From an uncultured Kiloniellales bacterium (GTDB lineage Bacteria > Pseudomonadota > Alphaproteobacteria > Kiloniellales > JAKSDN01), in NCBI GenBank assembly GCA_947259625.1, contig CAMYMY010000351.1, forward strand, positions 1-5,753: a stretch of DNA of 5,753 nucleotides. The letters are read 5' to 3'. Positions 1 to 5,703 of the stretch are shown here, piece after piece. Numbering within the stretch: the first letter of the stretch is position 1; every line of letters starts with the position of its first letter. A model generated the notes under the pieces. That model saw nothing but the letters and a program-made list of their open reading frames with translations, had not been told where the DNA came from and ran no database searches. A program made the position numbers and the translations under genes.

Positions 1-18
1 CCTTGCGGCCCGGTCTCG

Positions 19-53
19 TGGCCTCCCTAGATGGGAGCGAAGCTACGAGGCCA
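19..53. other. Inverted repeat, possible terminator of an upstream gene
   Basis: TGGCCTC at 19-25 is perfectly complementary to GAGGCCA at 47-53. A competing small hairpin is CTCCC (23-27) with GGGAG (33-37) around a TAGAT loop. No clean T-run follows directly, so a factor-independent terminator is only a possibility. Confidence 0.3.
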
Positions 54-56
54 GGG

Positions 57-71
57 TTAATGTTTCCTTAA
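57..71. promoter_or_regulatory. Candidate CtrA binding site (TTAA-N7-TTAA)
   Basis: The sequence TTAATGTTTCCTTAA has two TTAA half-sites separated by exactly seven bases, the known recognition pattern of the alphaproteobacterial cell-cycle regulator CtrA. It stands out as an AT-rich island in very GC-rich DNA. It lies about 125 bp upstream of the MmgE/PrpD start codon and could equally control a gene to the left of the window. Binding is inferred from the motif only. Confidence 0.45.
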
Positions 72-196
72 TCCCGGCCCGCGCAGACAATGTGCTCCCA
101 GCGCGCGGCTTCGGCAGACTAGGATGGTCCTCGTCGCCGAACCCGTCTGGGAAACGGCGGCGGAAATTCGACACCCTCGCCCCTGGAGCCGAAGCC

Positions 197-1573
197 ATGC
201 CATTGGACAACAGCCCGGTCATCGAGACGCTCGGCCGCTTCACCCTGGAGCTCCGGTTCGAGGACGTTCCCGGGCCCGTGATCGCCCAAACCCAGAGCCT
301 GCTGCTCGATCTCGTCGGGGTCGCCGCGGCCGGGGCGGCGGCGGAGGGCGGGCGCATCGCCCGCGATATGGCCGCGGCCTTCTTCCTCGCCGACACGCCG
401 GAGCGCTCGGCCCGGATCCTGTTCGACGGCAGGCCCGCGAGCGCCGTCGGCGCGGCCTATGCCGGCGCCACCCAGATCGACAACTTCGACGGCCACGACG
501 GCTATGCCCCCTGCAAGGGGCATATCGGCGTCGCGGTCCTGCCGGCGCTGCTGGCCTTCGCCGAGACCGGCGCGCCCGTCTCGGGCCGGGAGGCGCTGGT
601 CTGCCTGGTCCTGGGCTACGAGATCGCCTCGCGCGCCGGCCTGGCGCTGCACGCGAGCGTTTCGGACTATCACACCTCGGGGGCCTGGAACGCACTGGCG
701 GTCGCCGCCATCGGCAGCCGGCTGCGCGGCCTGGACGCCGCGCGCTTGCGCCAAGCCGTCGGGATCGCCGAGTACCACGGCCCGCGCAGCCAGATGATGC
801 GCGAGGTCGACAACCCGACCATGCTGCACGACGGCTCGGGCTGGGGCGCGCTCGCCGGTGTGACGGCGGTTTTTCTCGCCGAGCGCGGCTTCACCGGCGC
901 CCCGGCCGTCACCGTCGAAGGGGAGGCCGTCGCCCAGATCTGGAGTGACCTGGGAACCGCCTGGCTCACCGCGGAGCAGTACATCAAGCCCTATCCGGTT
1001 TGCCGCTGGGCGCACGCCCCAATCGACGCGGCGCTCATGCTGCGCCGGGACCACGGGCTGTCCGGCGACGACGTGGCGAGCGTGGAAATCGCGACATTCC
1101 ATGAATCCGCCCGCCTCGCCGCCGGCATGCCCGACAGCACCGCCATGGCCCAATACAGCCTGGCCTTCCCGGTGGCGGCCGCCCTGGCGCGCGGCCGCGT
1201 CGGACCCGACGAGGTGCTGGGCAGCGGGCTCGCCGACCCGGCGATCGCCCGGCTGGTCGCCAACACCACGGTCCGCGAGGAGCCGAGCTACGACGCGCGC
1301 TTCCCCGAAGGGCGCTGGGGCGACGTGACGCTGGTGCTGAAGGACGGCCGGCGGCTCGCCACCCCCGGGATCAACGCCCGCGGCGGGCCGGACGCGCCGC
1401 TCGCCCCCGGCGAGGTGACGGCCAAGTTCCGGGACTTCGCCGAGCCGGTGCTCGGCCGGACACGGGCGGGCGAGATCGAGGACGCCGTCGCCGCGCTGCA
1501 CGATCCGGAGAGCAGGCTCGCGCCGCTGCAGGATCTGGTGCTGACGGACGCTACTCGACGAATACGAGACTGA
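197..1573 (+). CDS. MmgE/PrpD family protein
   Basis: This encodes a 458-residue protein of the MmgE/PrpD family, which includes 2-methylcitrate dehydratase (PrpD), cis-aconitate decarboxylase and many members of unknown substrate. Length fits the family (about 450-480). Visible family motifs are the Asp/His-rich stretch D95-N-F-D-G-H-D-G-Y103 followed by K107-G-H109, then Y262-IKPYPVCRWAH-273 leading into an Ile-Asp-Ala helix, and A318-QYSLAFPVAAAL near the C-terminal subdomain. The KGH form in place of the HPS/HPG of PrpD marks a different subfamily, so methylcitrate dehydratase activity should not be assumed. A cytoplasmic location is likely, as no signal peptide or membrane segment is seen. 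The ATG at 197 is chosen because GGAG lies about 9 nt upstream and family homology starts here. No prp or other catabolic partners are in the window, so the substrate stays open. The 3' end overlaps the convergent zinc-ribbon gene by 23 bp. Confidence 0.9.
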   Translation: MPLDNSPVIETLGRFTLELRFEDVPGPVIAQTQSLLLDLVGVAAAGAAAEGGRIARDMAAAFFLADTPERSARILFDGRPASAVGAAYAGATQIDNFDGHDGYAPCKGHIGVAVLPALLAFAETGAPVSGREALVCLVLGYEIASRAGLALHASVSDYHTSGAWNALAVAAIGSRLRGLDAARLRQAVGIAEYHGPRSQMMREVDNPTMLHDGSGWGALAGVTAVFLAERGFTGAPAVTVEGEAVAQIWSDLGTAWLTAEQYIKPYPVCRWAHAPIDAALMLRRDHGLSGDDVASVEIATFHESARLAAGMPDSTAMAQYSLAFPVAAALARGRVGPDEVLGSGLADPAIARLVANTTVREEPSYDARFPEGRWGDVTLVLKDGRRLATPGINARGGPDAPLAPGEVTAKFRDFAEPVLGRTRAGEIEDAVAALHDPESRLAPLQDLVLTDATRRIRD

Positions 1574-2243
1574 GATTGCCCTGGCCGGGCGGATCGGTCG
1601 TCGCGGTTTCGAATGTGGTGATTCCGCCCGGCGGCAGCTCCGAGGAGTCGGCCGCGAAGGTCCAGTTGGCGAGCTCGGCGCCGCCGGCATCGATCAGGCT
1701 GGCCCGCAGCCGGGGCACCGGCCGAACTCGATCGGATACGTTGGCGACGACCCCTCGGACGATCAGCTTGCTCTCACCGTCCACCGACCGGCGGATCGAG
1801 GTGACGTCGCGCAGGTCGAGGCCGTCGCCGATCATCTCCTGCAGCCCCAGCCGCTCGTAGTAGGCCGCGGTTCCGGGCGCCAGCGCCACGATCTTGTCCC
1901 GGGCCACCACCAGGCCGCCGACCAGCGCCGCCAGGAACAAAGTGAGCAGGACCCAGCCCAGCACCCGGGACGGCGGCTTTCTTTCGGAGGTCGCTACGGG
2001 CTGGCGCTGTCGGCGCCGGCGCTGTTCGTCCAGTTTGTCGAGAGTGTCGGCACGCGCCGGCCGGCTATCGCTCCCGGGCGCCGCCGCGGCGCCCGGCCGG
2101 TTTTCCTCGGCCGGCCCGGGGCCGGACGGCGTCTGGTGCCAATTGTGCCCGCAGTTGCCGCAGCGCACGCTGCGACCGGCATCGCCGAGCAGCGCCGCGT
2201 CCACCTTGAATTTGGCGCCGCAGGAGGGGCAGTTGAGAATCAT
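1551..2243 (-). CDS. Zinc-ribbon (MJ0042-type) single-pass membrane protein with DUF3426-like C-terminus
   Basis: This encodes a 230-residue protein in three parts. The N-terminus is a zinc ribbon with cysteines C5-P-S-C8 and C28-G-N-C31, the CxxC-N19-CxxC arrangement of the MJ0042 family, where the four cysteines should bind one zinc ion. Next is a Pro/Ala/Arg-rich linker (about 37-93) with a basic run near 75-80. One hydrophobic segment (about 94-114, VLGWVLLTLFLAALVGGLVVA) follows. The C-terminal domain (about 115-230) has short alternating beta-rich stretches ending NLSLVFVE and resembles the DUF3426 domain. The expected topology is zinc ribbon in the cytoplasm and C-terminal domain in the periplasm, inferred from the basic residues before the membrane segment. 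Function is unknown. It is divergent from ftsE and convergent with the MmgE/PrpD gene. The start at 2243 places the first cysteine pair at residues 5-8, as is usual for the family, though no strong ribosome binding site is seen. Confidence 0.85.
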   Translation of the reverse strand: MILNCPSCGAKFKVDAALLGDAGRSVRCGNCGHNWHQTPSGPGPAEENRPGAAAAPGSDSRPARADTLDKLDEQRRRRQRQPVATSERKPPSRVLGWVLLTLFLAALVGGLVVARDKIVALAPGTAAYYERLGLQEMIGDGLDLRDVTSIRRSVDGESKLIVRGVVANVSDRVRPVPRLRASLIDAGGAELANWTFAADSSELPPGGITTFETATTDPPGQGNLSLVFVE

Positions 2244-2386
2244 GCGGAACGGACGTGCCAGGGACCCATGCCGATATTCTTATATGGACGCCAAGTAGGC
2301 AACGCAAGGCGAGAGCCCAACGCTTTACGGCGCTGGCGCCGCTGTGTCATTCTCGCCGCCGCCGGAGGAACAAGGACAATACCGCC
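2244..2386. promoter_or_regulatory. Divergent spacer between the zinc-ribbon gene and ftsE
   Basis: This 143-bp spacer must hold the start signals for both divergent genes. An AT-rich patch at 2274-2285 (ATATTCTTATAT) stands out from the GC-rich surroundings and could hold a -10 element for either direction, but no clear -35 partner was found. Nearer to ftsE, TTTACG (2324-2329) and TCATTC (2347-2352) are 17 bp apart and form a weak sigma70-like promoter. AAGGA (2372-2376), 10 nt before the GTG start, is the likely ftsE ribosome binding site; GGAGGA at 2364-2369 is stronger but 17 nt away. Confidence 0.4.
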
Positions 2387-3091
2387 GTGGTTCGATTCGA
2401 GGACGTCGCGACAAATTACGGCACCGGTCCCGACATTCTGCACGCGGTGTCGCTGCACTTGAGTCCGGGATCGTTTCACTTCGTCGCCGGGCCGAGCGGC
2501 TCCGGCAAGTCCTCGCTGCTCAGGCTGATGTACCTCGCCAACCGCCCCTCGAACGGGCGCATGACCCTGTTCGGCCGCGACGTGGAAGGCCTGACCCGCG
2601 ACGAACGGGCGATGCTGCGCCGGCGCATTGGCGTCGTGTTCCAGGATTTCCGCCTGCTGAAGCATCTCAGCGTCGCCGAGAACGTGGCCTTGCCGCTCCG
2701 GATCGCCGGTCGCCGCGAGGACAAGGTCCGCGAGCACGTAACCGAGTTGCTGGCCTGGGTCGGCCTGGGCGACCATTTCGACGACCTGCCGGCCACTCTG
2801 TCGGGCGGCCAGCAGCAGCGGGTAGCCATCGCACGCGCGGTGATCGGCCAACCGAGCCTGCTGTTGGCCGACGAGCCGACGGGAAATGTCGACGACCGAA
2901 TCGCGGTGCGCCTGCTCTATTTGTTCGAGGAGCTGAACAAGCTGGGCACCACGGTGGTGATCGCAACCCATAATCAGGCGCTCGTTTCGCGCTTTTCCCA
3001 TACGGTTCTGACCCTCGGCGGGGGAACGGTGCGGGTGGAGCCGGCGCCGGACAGCAAGGCGCGCGACGCCGCCGAGGGGAGCATGGCCTGA
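2387..3091 (+). CDS. ftsE: Cell division ATP-binding protein FtsE
   Basis: This encodes a 234-residue ABC-type ATPase, the cytoplasmic partner of FtsX (E. coli FtsE is 222 residues). In order are Walker A G35-PSGSGKSS-43, Q-loop Q86 in VVFQDFRLL, which is typical of FtsE, signature LSGGQQQR 138-145, Walker B LLLADEP 158-164 with catalytic Glu163, D-loop GNVD 166-169 and switch His195. All residues needed for ATP hydrolysis are present. Together FtsE and FtsX transmit ATP hydrolysis across the inner membrane to activate peptidoglycan hydrolases at the division septum. The GTG at 2387 is chosen because VVRFEDVATNYG aligns with the usual FtsE N-terminus and AAGGA lies 10 nt upstream; the frame is open further upstream but without ABC-like sequence. 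The stop codon directly abuts the ftsX start, indicating co-transcription and translational coupling. Confidence 0.95.
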   Translation: MVRFEDVATNYGTGPDILHAVSLHLSPGSFHFVAGPSGSGKSSLLRLMYLANRPSNGRMTLFGRDVEGLTRDERAMLRRRIGVVFQDFRLLKHLSVAENVALPLRIAGRREDKVREHVTELLAWVGLGDHFDDLPATLSGGQQQRVAIARAVIGQPSLLLADEPTGNVDDRIAVRLLYLFEELNKLGTTVVIATHNQALVSRFSHTVLTLGGGTVRVEPAPDSKARDAAEGSMA

Positions 3092-3982
3092 ATGCGCCGC
3101 AGACCCGCGGACGTGCCGCTCGCCAAGGACGTTTCGGACCGCTTCCTGCCTTGGCTGGTCGCCTTCATGGTGTACTTCGTCGCCCTGGCGGCCATCAGCG
3201 CGACGACGATGCACAAGCTGGTCGAGCGTTGGGACAAGGGCCTGTCCGGTCAGCTGACCGTAGAGGTTCCGCCGCCGGATCCCGGGGTGTCCGAGACCGA
3301 ACGGCGGGGCCGGATCGACCGTGTCGTCCAAATCCTGAGCCGGACCATTGGCGTCGAGAAGGTCGCCCTCTACGGCGACGAGGAAATCGCCGAGCTGCTC
3401 GAACCATGGCTGGGCAGCGGCTTGGCCGAGCAGGACTTGCCCCTGCCCGGAATGATCGCGGTCACCGTCGACACCGAGGCCCCGCCCGAATTGGCGGTGC
3501 TCGCCGAGCAGCTGGACAAGGCGGTGCCGGGAACCTTGCTGAACGACCACAAGCGCTGGCTCGGCAAGCTTCTCGACCTGGCGCGCTCCATTCAGATCTT
3601 CGCCGGGGCGATCGTTCTCCTGGTCGGCAGCATCGCGGTCATGGCGGTGGTTTTCGTGACGCGCACAGGCCTCTCGGTCCACCGGGAGGTCATTGAAATC
3701 CTTCATCTGATCGGTGCGCGCGACCCCTATATCGCCAGGCAATTCCAGCGCCACGCGCTCGGGCTGGGGCTGCGCGGCGGCGCGATCGGGTCGGCTCTCG
3801 CGCTGGCGACCATCCTGGCGACCGGCCAGGTGCTCGGGCCGGTCGAAAGCGCGCTGCCGCCCGTCCTATCGCTGTCGGTCGCGGAGTGGGGCCTCTTGGC
3901 CCTGCTGCCCTTCGCGACAGCAGTGGTGGCCATGGTAACGGCCCGATTGACCGTGCTCGGCACCCTGACCCGGATGCCATAA
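3092..3982 (+). CDS. ftsX: Cell division protein FtsX, permease-like subunit
   Basis: This encodes a 296-residue inner-membrane protein with the FtsX layout: short basic cytoplasmic N-terminus, membrane segment 1 (about 19-40), a periplasmic domain (about 41-166), segment 2 (about 168-190), a cytoplasmic loop, segment 3 (about 222-245) and segment 4 (about 264-287). The loop contains VIEILHLIGARDPYIARQF (200-218), the conserved FtsX stretch that contacts FtsE. In the known system FtsX does not transport a substrate; its periplasmic domain relays FtsE ATPase cycles to a hydrolase activator such as EnvC. The ATG directly follows the ftsE stop codon, with GAGGGGAG (3074-3081) upstream as ribosome binding site. 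Only 3 bp separate its stop codon from the palindromic element at 3986. Confidence 0.93.
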   Translation: MRRRPADVPLAKDVSDRFLPWLVAFMVYFVALAAISATTMHKLVERWDKGLSGQLTVEVPPPDPGVSETERRGRIDRVVQILSRTIGVEKVALYGDEEIAELLEPWLGSGLAEQDLPLPGMIAVTVDTEAPPELAVLAEQLDKAVPGTLLNDHKRWLGKLLDLARSIQIFAGAIVLLVGSIAVMAVVFVTRTGLSVHREVIEILHLIGARDPYIARQFQRHALGLGLRGGAIGSALALATILATGQVLGPVESALPPVLSLSVAEWGLLALLPFATAVVAMVTARLTVLGTLTRMP

Positions 3983-3985
3983 GGA

Positions 3986-4044
3986 TCTGGAACGGAATTA
4001 TCGATGCGTTTGGTCGCGGCGAAATCGGCCTGCTGTTAGGAGCG
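3986..4044 (+). repeat. Left terminal inverted repeat of the palindromic element
   Basis: The outer part begins TCTGGAACGGAATTATCGAT, followed by GCGTTTGG; the only mismatch with the right end in these 28 bases is G versus A at position 21. The next 31 bases match at 19 positions and end in a perfect GTTAGGAGCG (4035-4044). Confidence 0.8.
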
Positions 4045-4045
4045 A

Positions 4046-4059
4046 GGAGGAAGGACATG
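4046..4059 (+). promoter_or_regulatory. Strong Shine-Dalgarno and ATG inside the element, in frame with ydcF
   Basis: A purine-rich GGAGGAAGG (4046-4054) precedes an ATG at 4057-4059. It is the best ribosome binding site in the window by eye, although its spacing is short. The ATG is in frame with ydcF with no stop between, so initiation here would add 79 residues (starting MPGIFDDERRGSG, then Pro/Gly-rich) to the YdcF protein. Whether it is used is unknown. Confidence 0.4.
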
Positions 4060-4098
4060 CCGGGCATATTCGACGACGAGCGACGCGGCAGCGGGCCG

Positions 4099-4154
4099 AT
4101 TGCGCCCGATCCCCGCGGGACGGGGCATTGCGCCCGATCCCCGCGGGACGGGGC
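4099..4154 (+). repeat. Perfect 28-bp tandem duplication
   Basis: Two identical 28-bp units lie head to tail at 4099-4126 and 4127-4154. Each starts ATTGCGCCCGATC and contains CCCCG-CGGGA-CGGGG, which can form a 5-bp hairpin. As 28 is not a multiple of three, the second unit is read in a different frame from the first in any protein crossing it. Confidence 0.92.
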
Positions 4155-4155
4155 T

Positions 4156-4237
4156 AATTCCCGCCAGGTCCGCGTCGCGGACGGCTCATGGGGACACCAC
4201 CCCACCGCGCCGCCCGCTCCTAACCCTGGCGGGAATT
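4156..4237. repeat. Inner inverted repeat with nested hairpins
   Basis: AATTCCCGCCAGG (4156-4168) is the exact reverse complement of 4225-4237. Within it are GTCCGCG (4168-4174) with CGCGGAC (4176-4182), and TGGGG (4189-4193) with CCCCA (4200-4204). The 4225-4237 arm can instead pair locally in the 4228-4247 hairpin, so alternative folds are possible. Confidence 0.7.
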
Positions 4238-4273
4238 CGCTCCCGCCAAACGTATCGATAATTCCGTTCCAGA
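4215..4273 (-). repeat. Right terminal inverted repeat of the palindromic element
   Basis: Read on the minus strand this starts TCTGGAACGGAATTATCGAT, then ACGTTTGG, and ends GTTAGGAGCG (complement of 4215-4224). It contains its own hairpin, GGCGGGA (4228-4234) with TCCCGCC (4241-4247) around a six-base loop, which the left arm lacks. Confidence 0.8.
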
Positions 4274-4293
4274 CCCTCGGTGCGAGATCGGAC

Positions 4294-4908
4294 ATGCTGA
4301 TGCGCAGGCGACGACGCCGGATCACCTTGCACCTCCTGGTGCCGGCCGGGGTGGTGCTCTTCGTACTGTGGATTATCGGCCTCCTGTGGTTTGCCACCGT
4401 GTTGCCGCGCGAGGTCGGCCAGGCCAAACGTCAGACCGATGCCATCGTCGTGCTGACCGGCGGCAGCGCGCGCTTGTCGCAGGGCCTCGACCTGCTGGCC
4501 GAACAGCGTGCCCGGAAGCTTTTCATTTCCGGGGTTTATCGCGGCGTCGACATGGCGGAGTTGTTTCGCGTCAGGCAACAGTCACCGGACGAATTCGCCT
4601 GCTGCGTGATCCTCGGGCACGACGCCGACGACACGCGCGGCAACGCCATGGAGACCGCCGCCTGGATACGCGAGCAGGGGTTCGGCTCGCTGCGCCTGGT
4701 GACAGCCAATTACCACATGCCGCGCAGCCTGCTCGAATTTCGCCACGCCATGCCGGACATCGAGATCGTTCCGCACCCGGTCTTCCCCGAAAACTTCAAG
4801 CAGGACGAATGGTGGCTGTGGCCGGGCAGCGCAAGCCTCGTCGCCTCGGAGTACAGCAAGTATCTCATCGCGTTCCTCCGCACTACGGTCGCGGGACGGG
4901 CCGAATGA
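4294..4908 (+). CDS. YdcF-like (DUF218, SanA/ElyC type) membrane-anchored protein
   Basis: From the ATG at 4294 this gives 204 residues. A basic N-terminus (six arginines at 4-9) precedes one hydrophobic segment (about 14-37), then a DUF218 domain: DAIVVLTGG (49-57) with the following S-x-R-L, a middle strand KLFISG (75-80), D-T-R-GNAMETAAWI (113-125) and LVTANYHMPRSLLEF (135-149). These are the conserved stretches of the family, which includes E. coli SanA, ElyC and YdcF, linked to envelope integrity and peptidoglycan or lipid-carrier homeostasis; the biochemical activity is poorly defined. The Arg-rich start suggests a cytoplasmic N-terminus and a periplasmic domain. The start at 4294 fits the family, but its ribosome binding site is weak; ATG 4300 is an alternative, and an ATG at 4057 inside the upstream element is in frame. 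The stop overlaps the plsC start (ATGA). Confidence 0.85.
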   Translation: MLMRRRRRRITLHLLVPAGVVLFVLWIIGLLWFATVLPREVGQAKRQTDAIVVLTGGSARLSQGLDLLAEQRARKLFISGVYRGVDMAELFRVRQQSPDEFACCVILGHDADDTRGNAMETAAWIREQGFGSLRLVTANYHMPRSLLEFRHAMPDIEIVPHPVFPENFKQDEWWLWPGSASLVASEYSKYLIAFLRTTVAGRAE

Positions 4909-5678
4909 CCGCGGTTCGATCGCTCCTGTTCAACGTCGTTTTTTTCGGCTGGACGGCAGTGGCGTCCTTCTTCGCCTTCCTGACATTTCTTCTGTCCCGC
5001 AGTTCGTACCTGGTCCATAGGGTCGCACGCATCTGGTCGGGCCTCGTATTCGCCTTTCTGCGGGGCCTTTGCGGTATCGACTACCGGATCCGGGGCCTGG
5101 AGAACTTGCCGGACGGTCCCTGCATTCTGGCGTCGAAACACCAGTCGGCGTGGGACACCATGATTTTCGCGCACCTGGTCGAGAACCCGTGCTTCGTCCT
5201 CAAGCGGGAGCTGTTGCAGGTTCCGCTCTTCGGCTGGGCCCTCAGGCAGGCCGGGATGGTCGCCGTCGACCGCGCCGGAGGCGCCTCGGCCCTGAAGCGG
5301 ATGGTCGCCGACGCGCGCCGCCGCCTGGCCGAAGGCCGCGCGATCGTGATCTTTCCCGAAGGCACCCGCGTCGCGCCCGGCGCCAGCCAGCCCTATCTGC
5401 CGGGCGTCGCCGCGCTGTACACGGCGCTCGGCGTGCCGGTCGTACCGATCGGCCTGAATTCGGGCTTGTTCTGGAGCCGGCGCAGCTTTCTGAAGACGCC
5501 GGGCTGCATCCTGCTCGAGCTCCTGCCGCCGATCGAGCCGGGGTTGCGGCGGCGCGAGTTCATGAAACGTCTCGAGGAACAGGTGGAGGGGACGAGCAAC
5601 CGTCTGGTTGCCGAGGCCGACGTCGAGCCGCCCGCCGTCGCGGAGTCGGGAGGACTCAAAACAAACCAGGAACGTTGA
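4905..5678 (+). CDS. plsC: 1-acyl-sn-glycerol-3-phosphate acyltransferase (PlsC family)
   Basis: This encodes a 257-residue acyltransferase expected to add a second acyl chain to lysophosphatidic acid, giving phosphatidic acid, at the cytoplasmic face of the inner membrane. One or two hydrophobic stretches occupy about 7-30 and 43-55. The catalytic HX4D motif is H79-QSAW-D84. Motif II is around K100-RELLQVPLFGW, with VDR at 121-123, motif III is FPEGTR 150-155, and motif IV is VPVVPIGLNS (177-186). All four acyltransferase motifs are intact and the length is typical (about 240-270). The ATG overlaps the ydcF stop by 4 bp, implying translational coupling. The tail after about residue 230 is polar and variable. 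A related acyltransferase with another acceptor (for example an ornithine-lipid OlsA type) cannot be excluded from sequence alone. Confidence 0.9.
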   Translation: MTAVRSLLFNVVFFGWTAVASFFAFLTFLLSRSSYLVHRVARIWSGLVFAFLRGLCGIDYRIRGLENLPDGPCILASKHQSAWDTMIFAHLVENPCFVLKRELLQVPLFGWALRQAGMVAVDRAGGASALKRMVADARRRLAEGRAIVIFPEGTRVAPGASQPYLPGVAALYTALGVPVVPIGLNSGLFWSRRSFLKTPGCILLELLPPIEPGLRRREFMKRLEEQVEGTSNRLVAEADVEPPAVAESGGLKTNQER

Positions 5679-5703
5679 CCCCCTTTCGGGGCTGTCCTAT
5701 CCT
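5675..5703 (+). promoter_or_regulatory. Candidate sigma70 promoter for the next gene
   Basis: TTGACC (5675-5680) and TATCCT (5698-5703) are separated by exactly 17 bp, a good match to the housekeeping promoter pattern of alphaproteobacteria. The -35 overlaps the plsC stop codon. Transcription would start near 5709-5711 and serve a gene beyond the window. Confidence 0.5.
5680..5691 (+). other. Small hairpin just after plsC
   Basis: CCCC (5680-5683) pairs with GGGG (5688-5691) around a TTTC loop, 2 nt after the plsC stop. No T-run follows directly, so it may protect the 3' end or assist the terminator that follows. Confidence 0.4.

Larger units (their letters stand above)
1..196. other. Intergenic region upstream of the MmgE/PrpD gene
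   Basis: No convincing gene is seen here. The reading frame of the downstream gene stays open back to about base 92, but those upstream codons do not look like the start of an MmgE/PrpD protein and no ribosome binding site supports them. The region holds a 7-bp inverted repeat (TGGCCTC at 19-25, GAGGCCA at 47-53), which could be the end of an upstream transcript, and a CtrA-type box at 57-71. A weak sigma70-like pair (TTCCTT at 64-69, GACAAT at 86-91, 16-bp spacing) could serve the downstream gene but is poor. What lies before base 1 is unknown. Confidence 0.6.
3986..4273. mobile_element. 288-bp palindromic MITE-like element between ftsX and ydcF
   Basis: The two ends are inverted copies. 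The first 28 bases (3986-4013) match the reverse complement of the last 28 (4246-4273) at 27 positions. The match continues without gaps to 59 bases per side (3986-4044 and 4215-4273, 46/59), including a perfect inner 10 bp, GTTAGGAGCG. The 170-bp interior holds a perfect 28-bp tandem duplication and several hairpins. No transposase is encoded. Without the element ftsX and ydcF would be 23 nt apart, as expected in this compact operon, which supports insertion. No convincing target-site duplication is seen; the weak 4-bp pair GATC/GACC at the edges is not enough. I infer a non-autonomous element or dispersed palindromic repeat; the family is not recognised. A structured leader RNA is an alternative. 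Confidence 0.7.

Noticed and set aside
92..196. Upstream extension of the MmgE/PrpD gene by 35 codons
   Set aside because: The extra residues lack family resemblance, and the ATG at 197 has a suitable ribosome binding site and gives the usual length.
119..1690. A long minus-strand open frame (523 codons) opposite the MmgE/PrpD gene
   Set aside because: It is antisense to a gene with clear family motifs, its protein is Arg/Gly/Ala-rich with no domain, and long open antisense frames are usual in GC-rich DNA.
2237..2398. GANTC sites (2237-2241, 2394-2398) flanking the ftsE start, possible CcrM methylation control
   Set aside because: GANTC is expected roughly every 256 bp and other copies are scattered through the window, so these two are not distinctive.
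2240..3754. A long minus-strand open frame opposite ftsE and ftsX
   Set aside because: It is the antisense shadow of two well-supported genes, with composition typical of a reversed GC-rich frame.
3983..4276. A target-site duplication around the palindromic element
   Set aside because: The flanks show only trivial similarity (GGA/GGG extension of the inverted repeat, GATC/GACC); no direct repeat is convincing.
3690..4427. A minus-strand open frame crossing the palindromic element
   Set aside because: It spans ftsX, the element and the start of ydcF without recognisable domains. Being open across 288 bp is not surprising at this GC content.
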